From the NCBI RefSeq assembly GCF_014697625.1, contig NZ_JACJSG010000012.1, positions 113,796 through 177,795 on the forward strand: a stretch of 64,000 nucleotides of DNA, in the 5' to 3' direction. This stretch comes from Anabaena azotica FACHB-119. GTDB lineage: Bacteria > Cyanobacteriota > Cyanobacteriia > Cyanobacteriales > Nostocaceae. Positions 36,322 to 45,523 of the stretch are shown here, in pieces (the stretch's first letter is position 1; every line of letters begins with the position of its first letter). A model generated the notes under the pieces. It was given only the letters and a program-made list of their open reading frames with translations, was not told where the DNA came from and made no database searches. Made by a program: the position numbers and the translations under genes.

Positions 36322-38676
36322 ATGTCTCTGCGTGAATACAAACCCGGAAACACTTTCCCTGGTGTGATAGGACGGACGGTTGATGACTCCAGTCCGGCTT
36401 GGCCAGAACCTTTGCGGGCAAAAGAAGGCTTACCAAACGTGATATTTATCGTCTTTGATGATACAGGCTTTGGGCAATTTGGGTGTTACGGCAGTCCCAT
36501 CAACACACCCAACCTAGACGCACTAGCTGCCAATGGCTTGCGCTATAACAATTTACACACGACGGCCTTGTGTTCACCCACCCGCTCTTGCCTTCTCACT
36601 GGGCGCAATCACCATTCCAACGCTATGGCCTGCATTACAGAAGGGTCTACTGGTTATCCCGGTAGCAATGGGAATATTCCTTTTGAGAATGGGTTTCTCT
36701 CAGAGATATTACTAAACAAAGGCTATAACACCTATGCGATCGGCAAATGGCATTTAACCCCCGCCGACCAAATATCTGCGGCTGGCCCCTATGACCGTTG
36801 GCCTCTCGGTCGTGGTTTTGAACGTTTTTATGGTTTTCTCGGCGGAGAAACTCACCAGTATTATCCAGATTTGGTTTACGATAACCACACCGTTCAGCCA
36901 GAAAAGACCCCCGCACAAGGCTATCATTTGACCGCAGACTTAATAGACAAAGCAATTAGCTTTATTGCTGATGCCAAGCAGGTTGCCCCCAATAAACCCT
37001 TTTTCATGTATTTCTGTCCTGGGGCCATGCACGCCCCTCATCATGTGCCGAAAGAATGGGCTGATGCCTACGCCGGACAATTTGATGATGGTTGGGAAGC
37101 TTACAGGGAAAAGGTTTTTGCTCGTCAGCAGCAAATGGGCATTGTCAGCGCTAACACAGAATTATCGCGCCATGACCCCGATGTTGCATACTGGGATTCT
37201 CTCTCAACAGCAGAAAAACGGCTTTATGCCCGGATGATGGAAGTCTTTGCTGGCTTTTTAACCCATACTGACTATCACATCGGTCGCTTACTCGATTTCC
37301 TCAAAACTATTGGTGAGTTCGATAATACTCTAATTATGGTCATCTCAGACAATGGGGCAAGTTCTGAAGGTGGGCCGACTGGTTCAGTTAATGAAAATCT
37401 ATTTTTTAACAATGTGCCAGAGTCTTTAGAAGAAAACCTCAAAGCATTGGATAAACTAGGTAGCCCAGAAACCTTCAACCATTATGCTTGGGGCTGGACT
37501 TGGGCAGGAAATACGCCTTTTCGGCGCTGGAAACGGGAAACTTATCGGGGTGGAATTAGCGACCCCTTGATAGTCCATTGGACTCAAGGTATCAAGGCAA
37601 AAGGTGAAATCCGTACTCAGTATGCCCACGCCATTGACCTAGTACCAACGGTACTTGAATTATTAAAAATCGAACCACCAACAACCATTAGGGGTGTCAC
37701 CCAATCTCCTATTGAAGGTGTCAGCTTTGCCCATACTTTTAATGATAGTGATGCACCGACTAAACACCTGACGCAATATTTTGAGATGATGGGACATCGT
37801 TCGCTTTACCATGATGGCTGGCGGGCTGTTTGTCCTTGGCCTGGCCCCTCATTTACAGAAGCAGATCAATTTTTTGGTGCGCCCATCTCGGCAGAAACTT
37901 TGACAGAGTTAGATACTCATCATTGGGAACTGTATCACGTTGCTCAGGATTTTGCCGAAAATCACAACATTGCTACAGACAACCGCCCCAAGTTGATTGA
38001 GATGATTGCCACTTGGTATGTAGAGGCGGGTAAATATAATGTGTTACCTGTGGATGGAAGGGGTGTACAACGATTGGCTCAAGAACGTCCTCAGATTGCT
38101 GTCAATCGTAGCCGCTATACTTACTATCCTGATACTCAGCCAATACCAGCCAATTGTGCTGTCAAGTTGCTCAATCGTTCCCACAGTATTACAGCAGATG
38201 TAGAAATTAATGGAGGTGGCGCACAAGGAGTATTACTTGCTCACGGCGGTAATGATAGTGGCTACTCCTTTTATGTCAAAGATGCTAAACTACACTGGGT
38301 TCATAATTATGTAGGGCGATCGCTCTACCATGTCGAGTCTGAGTCATTAATCTCGGAGGGTCGGCACAAGTTACGTTTTGAGTTTAAAGTGACTGGTCAG
38401 CCAGATTTAGCCAAGGGGAAAGGATCTCCTGGTCACGCCCTACTTTATATCGATGGGAAATTAGTAGGACAAGCGAATGTCCCTGTAACTACTCCCTTAG
38501 CACTAGGTCTGACCAGTGGTGTTACCTGTGGGATTGCCCCTGGTGCGCCTGTCACACCCGATTATGAACCACCCTTCAAGTTTACGGGCAAGATTCATAG
38601 CGTGATAGTGGATGTGAGTGGAGATTTGATTCACGACCGTGAAGCCGAAATGCGTGTCATAATGGCAAGACAGTAG
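36322..38676 (+). CDS. type I sulfatase (arylsulfatase family)
   Basis: Hydrolyses sulfate esters. The ATG at 36322 (MSLREYKPGN), preceded by AAGAGG, is preferred over one 36 bases upstream. The 784-residue product has the metal-binding FDDTGFGQFGCYG (Asp46, Asp47), and the formylglycine signature C84-S-P-T-R at residues 84-88 with the following LTGRNHH. Cys84 must be converted to formylglycine by a maturation enzyme not present in this window. A C-terminal beta-rich region (about 600-784; VLLAHGGNDSGYSFYVKDAK) is larger than in small sulfatases. No signal peptide is apparent, suggesting a cytoplasmic enzyme for scavenging sulfate from organic esters. Confidence 0.92.
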   Translation: MSLREYKPGNTFPGVIGRTVDDSSPAWPEPLRAKEGLPNVIFIVFDDTGFGQFGCYGSPINTPNLDALAANGLRYNNLHTTALCSPTRSCLLTGRNHHSNAMACITEGSTGYPGSNGNIPFENGFLSEILLNKGYNTYAIGKWHLTPADQISAAGPYDRWPLGRGFERFYGFLGGETHQYYPDLVYDNHTVQPEKTPAQGYHLTADLIDKAISFIADAKQVAPNKPFFMYFCPGAMHAPHHVPKEWADAYAGQFDDGWEAYREKVFARQQQMGIVSANTELSRHDPDVAYWDSLSTAEKRLYARMMEVFAGFLTHTDYHIGRLLDFLKTIGEFDNTLIMVISDNGASSEGGPTGSVNENLFFNNVPESLEENLKALDKLGSPETFNHYAWGWTWAGNTPFRRWKRETYRGGISDPLIVHWTQGIKAKGEIRTQYAHAIDLVPTVLELLKIEPPTTIRGVTQSPIEGVSFAHTFNDSDAPTKHLTQYFEMMGHRSLYHDGWRAVCPWPGPSFTEADQFFGAPISAETLTELDTHHWELYHVAQDFAENHNIATDNRPKLIEMIATWYVEAGKYNVLPVDGRGVQRLAQERPQIAVNRSRYTYYPDTQPIPANCAVKLLNRSHSITADVEINGGGAQGVLLAHGGNDSGYSFYVKDAKLHWVHNYVGRSLYHVESESLISEGRHKLRFEFKVTGQPDLAKGKGSPGHALLYIDGKLVGQANVPVTTPLALGLTSGVTCGIAPGAPVTPDYEPPFKFTGKIHSVIVDVSGDLIHDREAEMRVIMARQ

Positions 38677-39292
38677 CAACAAGATGAAACATTCTTTTGC
38701 TGCATAGGTTTCAGACTTTTAAGTGAACTACCTACACCTTACCAGGAATCACAAACATAAAATAACCTACTTGATATTGACTATTGCCTGTTCCTGCCTA
38801 ATTGACACTCCTCGCTCTAAAGAGACGTTCGCGTTAGCGTCCCGGAGGGAGGATTCTTGCTTCATCCGTCCTCTCTAGAAATCTGAATACTAGTATTCAA
38901 CTTTCTCCGTTTGGATACGTCCACAAGCTCACACGGACTGCCCGACCGCGTTTGAAAAGGTTTTTAATTTCTGCGTTTACTCCCACATTTGTCAGCCACT
39001 GCGTTGGACGGGTTCCCCGGCATAAAGCAAGTGGCGGTACAAGATGCGCGGATTTATACTACCTGTCTTTCCGGATCAGGAGCAGTCCGCTTGACCTACT
39101 TCGTCTTTTATTTGTGCGCTTTACCGCTATTAGTTATACTACCACAAAAGCCGCCCTAGAAGGGCGGGGCTTTAAACCCAGTTTTTCGGTAAATAAATTC
39201 AATAATCAGACTTGCATTCCTATAGTATAATTTTTCCTGCTCTAGGTTGCCTGTGCAAAGGCTGGAGCTATAAAAAATCTAGGTTATTGCTA
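38677..39292. other. intergenic region with decayed transposon 3' end
   Basis: No intact gene. About 38795-39190 resembles, on the minus strand, the 3' end and non-coding tail of an IS200/IS605-type element: a hairpin at 39151-39167 (CCGCCCT, AGA, AGGGCGG) and a degenerate VGQSVRACGR-like TnpB ending near 38910-38950. A dispersed repeat (GACGTTCGCGTTAGCGTC) sits at about 38824. An open frame at 38952-39230 is not considered real. Confidence 0.4.
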
Positions 39293-39661
39293 ATGTTAAA
39301 TCCTGTACTTACCCTTGCTATCTTCCAAAAGCAACCCAATCCTCAAGTATTCTCAGCCGGACAAGTCATCTTTGAAGAAGGACAGCCAGGCGATGATATG
39401 TACGGGATCGTTGAAGGCACAGTAGATTTGTTGATCAATGGGAAGGTTGTAGAAACAATCGAAGCCGGAGGAATATTTGGTACTGGAGTACTAGTAGGTG
39501 TAGATAAAAGGAGTTATACAGCGATCGCTAAAACTGATTGTCAATTAGCATATATAGACGAGAAAAGGTTCTTATTTGCTGTGCAAGAAACACCGATGTT
39601 TGCGCTGAATGTGATGAGAAGTTATGCAGAACGGCTCAGTCGTTTGCAGCGTTTAGTATAA
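39293..39661 (+). CDS. cyclic nucleotide-binding domain protein
   Basis: A 122-residue protein consisting of one cNMP-binding beta-barrel: PQVFSAGQVIFEEGQPGDDMYGIVEGTVDLL, then GGIFGTGVLVGVDKRSYTAIAKTDCQLAYID and an amphipathic C-terminal helix. The phosphate-binding cassette does not show the canonical FGE-x-A-L-x-x-x-x-R-x-A/S, so ligand binding may differ from CAP. There is no helix-turn-helix, hence not a CRP-type regulator by itself. The ATG at 39293 is chosen; an in-frame Met at 39212 would add 27 residues with no family character. The carbonic anhydrase gene follows after 27 bp. Confidence 0.85.
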   Translation: MLNPVLTLAIFQKQPNPQVFSAGQVIFEEGQPGDDMYGIVEGTVDLLINGKVVETIEAGGIFGTGVLVGVDKRSYTAIAKTDCQLAYIDEKRFLFAVQETPMFALNVMRSYAERLSRLQRLV

Positions 39662-39688
39662 AATATAGTAAGTTTCCCTCACTATCAA

Positions 39689-40474
39689 ATGAGTAACGCT
39701 GTGCCGAGAAGGCAACTACTGAAATTGTTGGGTATGAGTATCTTAGGAACCTCATTCTCCAACTGTGTCACTTCCCCAGCGAGAGCGACATCGGTAAGTT
39801 GGGGATACATTGGCAAAGCCGGGCCGGAACATTGGGGTGAACTTTCCCCTGACTTTCAGCTTTGTCAACTAGGAAAACAACAAACACCCATTGACTTACA
39901 GATTACAGATGTGAATGCCATCAGTCAGGACTTGTTGAGCATCAACTATCAGCCAACAGCATTACACCTGATAAATAACGGCAAAACTATTCAAGTCAAC
40001 TATCAAGCTGGAAGTTACCTCAAGTATGGACAGCAAAACTTTGAGTTACTTCAGTTCCACTTTCATCACTTCAGCGAACACCGACTGAACGGCAAGATAT
40101 ATGATATGGAACTGCATTTAGTTCATCGCAGTCAAAACGGCGATCTAGCTGTGATGGCTGTTTTTTTACAAACAGGAAATTTTAACCCGACACTGCAAAC
40201 TATCTGGGATGCTATACCTCAAGAGCCTGGAGTAGAAACAAGAATCGAGGATATCAATATTGATGCTTCCCAATTTTTACCAACACAACAGACATTTTTA
40301 GTCTATTCCGGCTCTCTGACAACCCCACCCTGTTCGGAAAACGTCCTCTGGTGCGTCATAGAAACGCCTATCGAAGCCTCTCGCGCACAAATAGATCAAT
40401 TTAGTCAGAGGTTCCCTCCCAACGCTCGTCCACTCCAACCTTTGAATAATCGTGTAGTTTTGGAAATAATTTAA
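39689..40474 (+). CDS. ecaA: alpha-type carbonic anhydrase, exported
   Basis: Interconverts CO2 and bicarbonate outside the cytoplasm. The 261-residue product has a twin-arginine-like signal (PRRQLLKLLGMSILG) and the alpha-class fold: WGYIGKAGPEHWG, QTPIDL, zinc ligands His124 and His126 in FHFHHFSEH and His143 in MELHLVH, and LTTPPCSENVLW with Cys59 available for the conserved disulfide. Length and motifs match the EcaA proteins known from Anabaena and Synechococcus. It follows the cNMP-domain gene by 27 bp and may share its transcript, hinting at regulation together; no binding site is visible. Confidence 0.92.
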   Translation: MSNAVPRRQLLKLLGMSILGTSFSNCVTSPARATSVSWGYIGKAGPEHWGELSPDFQLCQLGKQQTPIDLQITDVNAISQDLLSINYQPTALHLINNGKTIQVNYQAGSYLKYGQQNFELLQFHFHHFSEHRLNGKIYDMELHLVHRSQNGDLAVMAVFLQTGNFNPTLQTIWDAIPQEPGVETRIEDINIDASQFLPTQQTFLVYSGSLTTPPCSENVLWCVIETPIEASRAQIDQFSQRFPPNARPLQPLNNRVVLEII

Positions 40475-40647
40475 AATATTTGTTGCAAATCATTACCGGA
40501 TTGGTATTTGCTGTGCCATACTAGTAGGTGAGAATTAATTCGGCAGACCACGTTTGTTTTTAGTATTGACAGGCTTTTCCTTGTGGTATTTACAGACATT
40601 TCTCCGAAGTCTAAATCTCTACACTCTTACGATTTTGGAGACAAAGT

Positions 40648-40959
40648 ATGTCCATTTATGTAGGTAATCTTTCTTACGACGTTACAGAAGAGAGCTTGAA
40701 TGCTGTATTTGCAGAATATGGTTCTGTAAAACGGGTTCAGCTACCTGTAGACCGTGAAACAGGCCGGGTACGCGGCTTTGGTTTCGTGGAAATGAGTAAT
40801 GATGCGGAAGAAACAGCAGCCATTGAAGCACTTGATGGTGCTGAGTGGATGGGACGTGACCTAAAAGTGAATAAGGCTAAACCCAGAGAAGACAAAGGCG
40901 GTTCTAGAGGTTCCTTTGGCGGTAATAGAGGTAATAACAACTTCCGTAACCGTTATTAA
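40648..40959 (+). CDS. rbp: RRM-type RNA-binding protein with glycine-rich tail
   Basis: A 103-residue cyanobacterial RNA-binding protein. One RRM spans residues 2-80 with RNP2 IYVGNL (3-8) and RNP1 RGFGFVEM (43-50), followed by a short basic Gly/Asn/Arg tail (GSRGSFGGNRGNNNFRNRY). Such proteins are usually cold-inducible and bind mRNA or localise transcripts. The long leader (40475-40647) fits the post-transcriptional control described for this family, where conserved boxes occur in the 5' UTR; I cannot align them here. A good terminator follows at 41012-41039. Confidence 0.93.
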   Translation: MSIYVGNLSYDVTEESLNAVFAEYGSVKRVQLPVDRETGRVRGFGFVEMSNDAEETAAIEALDGAEWMGRDLKVNKAKPREDKGGSRGSFGGNRGNNNFRNRY

Positions 40960-41011
40960 AAAGACTAGGTTTGAATTAAAAATTAGCGACAGGTAATAAT
41001 TATTAATATTG

Positions 41012-41039
41012 GCTCAAACATTAGTGTTTGGGCTTTTTT
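41012..41039 (+). terminator. rho-independent terminator after the RRM gene
   Basis: Stem GCTCAAACA (41012-41020) pairs with TGTTTGGGC (41025-41033) across a four-base loop, followed by a run of T. It lies 53 bases after the RRM stop codon. Confidence 0.8.
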
Positions 41040-41120
41040 GCTGCCACATTTACTGTCAATTTTTCATCCTGAATTTTGGAAATAAAAGATGATTTATAAA
41101 GTAAACCTTAAATTGTCGGG

Positions 41121-41275
41121 TGCTTGTCTAATCTAAAATGTGGCAATAGATTAGGAAAAAATCGAACGCAGATAAACGCAGACAAACGCAGATGAGTAAG
41201 ATGATAGATTGTTGGTTAATCCACTATTTTAGGTTAGACACATTAGTGGCTTGTTAAGGCTAAAATGTTGCATTG
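41121..41275. mobile_element. repeat family D copy
   Basis: Contains CTAAAATGTGGCAATAGATT, three GCAGATAAACGCA-like units and a closing GGCTTGTTAAGGCTAAAATG. The same series occurs inverted at about 55038-55169. Non-coding. Confidence 0.65.
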
Positions 41276-41307
41276 GTTAACCACAGAGGCACAAAGACAC
41301 AGAGGTT

Positions 41308-41512
41308 ATACCAATTTGAAAAAAGAACGCAACAGATACAGCATATTTTGGGTAAATGAGGTACAAGTGTCAAACACAAAACCATGTAGAGACGTTATAT
41401 GTCAATCTCTACAGTATTTTACGAATAGCGAAACTGCTGTATGTGGTAGGGGCGCACAGCTGTGCGCCCCTACAGATCATTGATGTGTGGCAAAGATTTT
41501 TTGAATCGGTAT
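41308..41512. mobile_element. repeat family B copy (205 bp) with internal hairpins
   Basis: Ends ATACCAATTTGAAAAAAGAA (41308 on) and TTTTTTGAATCGGTAT (ending 41512) are imperfect inverted repeats. Internally a strong palindrome GGGGCGCACAGCTGTGCGCC lies at about 41449-41470, and an extra segment containing the hairpin GTAGAGACG...CAATCTCTAC (about 41384-41411) makes this copy longer than the others (47065-47144, 49654-49756). Confidence 0.75.
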
Positions 41513-41583
41513 TAGAGAGGAAACTTATTGCATTATTTTAGTCTAGACACGCCACTACAAACTCCTGCTAGATGAATTAGTAT

Positions 41584-42042
41584 TTATTTCATTGGTTGCA
41601 GTTTTGTCACCTTCAGTTTAAAAGGCCCAACTCCCGTTTCACCAAAAGACCGAACACGAATAATAAAAGTCCCTGTTTCGTTGATGCGGGTAAACAGTAA
41701 AGAATTACTAGTGCCATCAGGCCCATCATCATTTTCTGCTACTGTTGAGCCATCCGGGCCTAGTAGTGTGATGATACTGTCAAAACTTTCCGAAGATAAA
41801 TCAACCGCTAGATTATCACCCTTATTTAATTTCACCGCATAATCGCGGGCAAATCCACCCTGTCCTGTGGGAATATCTTTATCCGAAAGTGAATCAGAAA
41901 TTTCTTTCAAATCAGTCAAAAAAATCGGACTATACAACTTACTTTGAGCAAATGCTGCTGTTGTACTGATGGCGATCGCCATTAACGTAACAGGAAGTAT
42001 AATTATTTTCGGGAATTTCTGCGTTAAAGATTTACTGATCAT
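41584..42042 (-). CDS. exported PPC-domain (pre-peptidase C-terminal) protein
   Basis: A 152-residue secreted protein: a signal peptide (IIILPVTLMAIAISTTAAFA) followed by one PPC beta-sandwich domain, recognised by DYAVKLNKGDNLAVDLSSESFDSIITLLGPDG and the closing TGTFIIRVRSFGETGVGPFKL. PPC domains usually accompany secreted peptidases, but no peptidase domain is present, so it may serve as a binding or stability module. Single gene, ending at a dispersed-repeat region. Confidence 0.75.
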   Translation of the reverse strand: MISKSLTQKFPKIIILPVTLMAIAISTTAAFAQSKLYSPIFLTDLKEISDSLSDKDIPTGQGGFARDYAVKLNKGDNLAVDLSSESFDSIITLLGPDGSTVAENDDGPDGTSNSLLFTRINETGTFIIRVRSFGETGVGPFKLKVTKLQPMK

Positions 42043-42109
42043 GTAAGTGATGTTCCCACAAACACTGGGTAGTTTGCTTAATTATAAATTTCTCAGGATT
42101 GCTTGCTTG

Positions 42110-42799
42110 TTAATTTTTGATGTAGCTATCTTTAACAGTAGCAGCAACAGCAACTAACCCCAAGACGTTGATTTCATGTTGACGGAGTGTTTGTACGGCA
42201 GATTTAGCAGTAGCACCAGTAGTGTAAATATCATCTACTAACAATACTGGGGTTTTCTGGTTTCTGTTACGAAAATCTTGCCCAATAGCAAAAGCTTGGG
42301 TCAAGTTACTTTCTCGTTCAAATACCGATAAACCAAACTGCGCTGTCGTCTCACGCACTCTTGCCAAACCATTTTGTTTTAATTTTAATCCAGTTGTTTG
42401 GCAAAAGCTCTGGGCAATTAATGCCGCTTGATTGTAACCTCGTTGTTTTTGCTTGCTGCTGTGGAGGGGGATCGGTACAACTACAATTTGTGTTGTTTGA
42501 TGAAGAGAATGTAACAACCAAGCTTCCCCTAGAAATTGTCCCAAAGGACGGGCAATTTGCGGTTGATTTTCGTACTTCATCACCGCGATCGCTCGTTTGA
42601 GTATACCACCATATACGCCCCAGCCAAACACAGGTATTGGCTGTTGCCACAAAGCATCAGGGTGTTTTTGTTGGCATTTTTGTAATTGTCTGGTGCAGTT
42701 GAGACAAAGGTCACTAGATGTAGGTCTTTGACACAGAGGGCAGTTGGCTTGTAAAAATAGGTCAAGTAGACTTTTAAAGGGTTGATTCCATGTGGGCAT
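42110..42799 (-). CDS. comF: ComF-family phosphoribosyltransferase-like protein
   Basis: The ATG at 42799 (MPTWNQPFKSLLDLF) is preferred; an in-frame Met at 42871 lies inside the upstream GNAT gene. The 229-residue product has the ComF zinc-binding start (CPLCQRPTSSDLCLNC), a central VPIPLHSSKQKQRGYNQA and the PRPP-binding loop VLLVDDIYTTGATAKSA near the C terminus. ComF proteins are linked to DNA uptake in naturally competent bacteria, including cyanobacteria, and can help restart DNA processing after import. The frame probably follows the GNAT gene in one transcript. Confidence 0.88.
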   Translation of the reverse strand: MPTWNQPFKSLLDLFLQANCPLCQRPTSSDLCLNCTRQLQKCQQKHPDALWQQPIPVFGWGVYGGILKRAIAVMKYENQPQIARPLGQFLGEAWLLHSLHQTTQIVVVPIPLHSSKQKQRGYNQAALIAQSFCQTTGLKLKQNGLARVRETTAQFGLSVFERESNLTQAFAIGQDFRNRNQKTPVLLVDDIYTTGATAKSAVQTLRQHEINVLGLVAVAATVKDSYIKN

Positions 42800-42831
42800 G
42801 GGGGAAGGGGACTGGGTACAGGGGTTAAGAG

Positions 42832-43320
42832 TTAATCTTTTTTGAGGAATTTGACATAAACGCGATCGCAACGTGGAGTTTCTACACCCGTGGCTGCTTG
42901 GTAGCCGTGATTTTCATACAACTTGACTGCTTCTACCAAAACGCTGGCAGTTTCAATCCAAATTTGCTGAAAACCACGAGAGGCGATCGCATCTTCTAAC
43001 TGTTGTAACAAATATTTCCCCAAACCTAAACCCCTGACGCTGGGTAAAAGATACATTTTCCTGATTTCTACAGCCTTTTCCCCGCGATTGATGGGATAGT
43101 ATGCCCCCGTACCTACGATTTGGCTTTGGTGTTCAATTACCCAAAACTCGCCGCCTGTGGCTAAGTAACATTCCTCTACTTCTAACACATCGCGGTCAGC
43201 GCCTTTAGGTTCCCAACCTAGACCATATTCTGATAACACGTAACTGATGACTGCGGCGGCTTTAGTGCGATCGCTTTTTTGCCAGTTACGAATTAAAAAG
43301 TCTTGATAATAGCTGTTCAT
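42832..43320 (-). CDS. GNAT-family N-acetyltransferase
   Basis: A 162-residue acetyltransferase. Recognisable elements are the core MYLLPSVRGLGLGKYLLQQLEDA (acetyl-CoA pyrophosphate loop, R/Q-x-x-G-x-G/A type) and the C-terminal YENHGYQAA. The substrate is unknown; small metabolites, amino acids or antibiotics are possible. It lies upstream of comF on the same strand. Confidence 0.87.
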   Translation of the reverse strand: MNSYYQDFLIRNWQKSDRTKAAAVISYVLSEYGLGWEPKGADRDVLEVEECYLATGGEFWVIEHQSQIVGTGAYYPINRGEKAVEIRKMYLLPSVRGLGLGKYLLQQLEDAIASRGFQQIWIETASVLVEAVKLYENHGYQAATGVETPRCDRVYVKFLKKD

Positions 43321-43637
43321 TACCGTTTGTGGGTCAGGTTTGTACAGAAAAGTCTTCTGGATTTATTCCCCAATTTACCCAGCATATAGCTTCTCCTGTT
43401 GATTTTAGCTCACCTCGCCCCCTCACCGCATGGATTTTACCTATGCAAGTCAACATTGCTTGGAGTTGTGATGATAGAGGCGATGCCTACGCGCTTGGTG
43501 TGGTTTTTGTTGGTGAGGCACATAGCGAGTTTAATAGGTACTGTTTACTAAATGATAATACTTGATTCAGCTAGCCTAATTAAGATTTGGCAATGCTAAT
43601 CTAATACTAGGGAAAAGAATATTAAAAGTTTTGAGTA
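43321..43637. other. intergenic region, 317 bp, divergent
   Basis: Separates the GNAT gene from the ATPase/TOPRIM-like pair. A dispersed-repeat-like GGCGATGCCTACGCG motif occurs near 43480. I see no gene; an open frame at 43329-43565 lacks coding features. Confidence 0.4.
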
Positions 43638-44786
43638 ATGATTATTTCTCACATAAGTTTAAAGAACTGGAGAAACTTTCGAGCAGTAGAGGTAAATTTA
43701 AGAGAGCGAGTTTTTATAGTAGGGCCAAACGCCTCTGGTAAGTCAAATTTTTTGGACGCTTTTAGGTTTTTACGAGACTTAGTAAAGGATGGAGGTGGAT
43801 TACAAAAAGCAGTCAGAGACCGAGGGGGTTTATCTAAAATCAGGTGTCTATATGCGAGACGATATCCTGACGTTGAGATAGAAGTGGAATTATCAGAAAA
43901 CGAACTACAAACACCTACTTGGAAATATAGTATTGGGATTAAACAAAAGAAAGGTGGAAAAAATGAACCTATTCTTTCCTATGAGAGAGTGTGGAAAGAT
44001 GGTAAACAGTTAATTAATCGTCCCGACCCTGAAGATGAAAAGGATAGTTTACGTTTAACCCAAACTTATTTAGAGCAAATTAACGCAAATGCAGAGTTTA
44101 GAGAAATTTCCAAGTTTCTCGAATCAACCTTATACCTTCATTTAGTACCTCAATTATTACGATATCCCGAAGCCTTTAGTGGCCCAGGGCTTCAAGGCGA
44201 CCCTTTCGGCAGAAATTTTTTAGAGCGAGTGATGAAGACCTCAGAAAAAACTCGCCGCTCTCGCTTAAAAAAAATTGAAGACGCTTTGCGAATTGCAGTT
44301 CCTCAGTTAAAGCAGTTAACTGATGTTAAAGATGAAATGGGCATTCCTCATTTAGAAGCTGTTTATGAACATTGGAGGCCCGGAGCGGGCAAACAAAGAG
44401 AGGATCAGTTTTCAGATGGAACATTACGTTTAATTGGTTTACTTTGGTCTCTTCTTGAAAGTGACGCTCTTCTCCTATTGGAAGAACCAGAATTGTCTTT
44501 AAACGCTGGAATTGTTGCTAAATTACCTGCTTTAATTTATCGTTTACAGAAGCCGAAAAAACGCCAAGTTATGCTTAGTACCCACAGTGCCGAATTACTA
44601 TCAGACGCAGGTATTGGGGGTGAAGAAGTTTTGCTGTTGACACCAACTTCTGAAGGCACGAAGGTTGAAGTAGCTGCCTCAATTCAAGAGATTAGTAGTC
44701 TTCTTGAGGGAGGGCTGACTGTTGCTGATGCCGCTTTACCTCATACAACTCCTGCACAAATTGACCAATTGAGTTTACTTAGATGA
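43638..44786 (+). CDS. ABC/SMC-type AAA ATPase, first gene of candidate defence pair
   Basis: A 382-residue ATPase of the OLD/RecF-like (AAA_21) kind. Walker A GPNASGKSN lies at residues 29-37 directly after an N-terminal LKNWRNFRAVEVNL strand pair; the signature-like FSDGTLRLIGLLWSLL is near 255-270, Walker B LLLLEEPELSLN near 277-288 and the switch histidine STHSAELL near 315-322. There is no long coiled coil. The stop overlaps the next gene by four bases. Such ATPases with an adjacent TOPRIM nuclease form anti-phage systems (OLD, Gabija, PARIS types); assignment to any of these is not supported. Confidence 0.85.
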   Translation: MIISHISLKNWRNFRAVEVNLRERVFIVGPNASGKSNFLDAFRFLRDLVKDGGGLQKAVRDRGGLSKIRCLYARRYPDVEIEVELSENELQTPTWKYSIGIKQKKGGKNEPILSYERVWKDGKQLINRPDPEDEKDSLRLTQTYLEQINANAEFREISKFLESTLYLHLVPQLLRYPEAFSGPGLQGDPFGRNFLERVMKTSEKTRRSRLKKIEDALRIAVPQLKQLTDVKDEMGIPHLEAVYEHWRPGAGKQREDQFSDGTLRLIGLLWSLLESDALLLLEEPELSLNAGIVAKLPALIYRLQKPKKRQVMLSTHSAELLSDAGIGGEEVLLLTPTSEGTKVEVAASIQEISSLLEGGLTVADAALPHTTPAQIDQLSLLR

Positions 44787-45394
44787 CTGATATTCCCATT
44801 AATTTGGCAGTTGAGGATGATTTAAGTGAGGCAGTGTTAAAAGAAATTCTCAGGCAGTCTCAACGCCCATTCTCTGTAGGAACTTGCCTAAAACGCGGAG
44901 GTTATGGTTATCTGAAAAAGAATCTTCCAGGCATAAATCATGCTGCGAAAGGCTTACCTTATTTAGTATTAACAGACTTAGACAAAAATGACTGTCCATT
45001 AGCTTTAATTACAGAATGGTTATCTCATCCAAAACATCCTAATTTAATTTTTCGAGTTGCAGTGACAGAAGTTGAGGCTTGGCTTTTGGCACATCGAGAG
45101 GCATTTGCACAATATCTTGGTATTTCAATAAACTTAATTCCTGATGATGCAGACTCAATACCTAATCCCAAGGAATTGCTAATTGAGTTGACAAAAAAAT
45201 CAAAAAAGCGAGACTTACGCGATGCAATTGTGCCTGCTAAAAATAGTACGGCAAAAGTTGGTAAGGATTATAATGGGCGGCTTATTCAATTTGTCCATGA
45301 ACACTGGCAGGCTGAACTTGCAAAGGCTCATTCTCGCAGCTTGGAGAGAGCAGTAAATGCAATAGCTAATTTTGAACCAACTTGGCAAACTTAA
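44783..45394 (+). CDS. TOPRIM-like partner protein of the ATPase
   Basis: A 203-residue protein (MTDIPINLAVEDDLSEAVLKEIL...). A TOPRIM-like pattern can be read: acidic cluster with Glu11 in AVEDDLSEA, then Asp65 and Asp67 in VLTDLDKND, and Glu96/Glu98 in VTEVEAWLL, spaced as in the E...DxD...E layout of TOPRIM and DUF4276-like nuclease domains. A basic stretch (KKSKKRDLRD) follows. It starts inside the stop of the ATPase gene (ATGA), so the two are translationally coupled. Probable metal-dependent nuclease or effector; activity is inference. Confidence 0.75.
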   Translation: MTDIPINLAVEDDLSEAVLKEILRQSQRPFSVGTCLKRGGYGYLKKNLPGINHAAKGLPYLVLTDLDKNDCPLALITEWLSHPKHPNLIFRVAVTEVEAWLLAHREAFAQYLGISINLIPDDADSIPNPKELLIELTKKSKKRDLRDAIVPAKNSTAKVGKDYNGRLIQFVHEHWQAELAKAHSRSLERAVNAIANFEPTWQT

Positions 45395-45523
45395 GAGAAT
45401 TCTGTGGTAAATTTTTTCAAAAACAGATTTAACTAGAGTTGATAATGAATAAGTGGTTATATTTAAAAATAAAGGCTTATCCATTACCCATTACTGTTTT
45501 TAATTAGTAATCAGTAGCTGATG

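Noticed and set aside
38952..39230. 92-codon open frame
   Set aside because: Falls in decayed transposon tail with a hairpin; composition is not coding.
41265..41541. Two overlapping open frames of 61-72 codons
   Set aside because: They coincide with a family-B repeat and its palindromes.
43329..43565. 78-codon open frame upstream of the ATPase gene
   Set aside because: No ribosome site or family, and it occupies the divergent promoter region.
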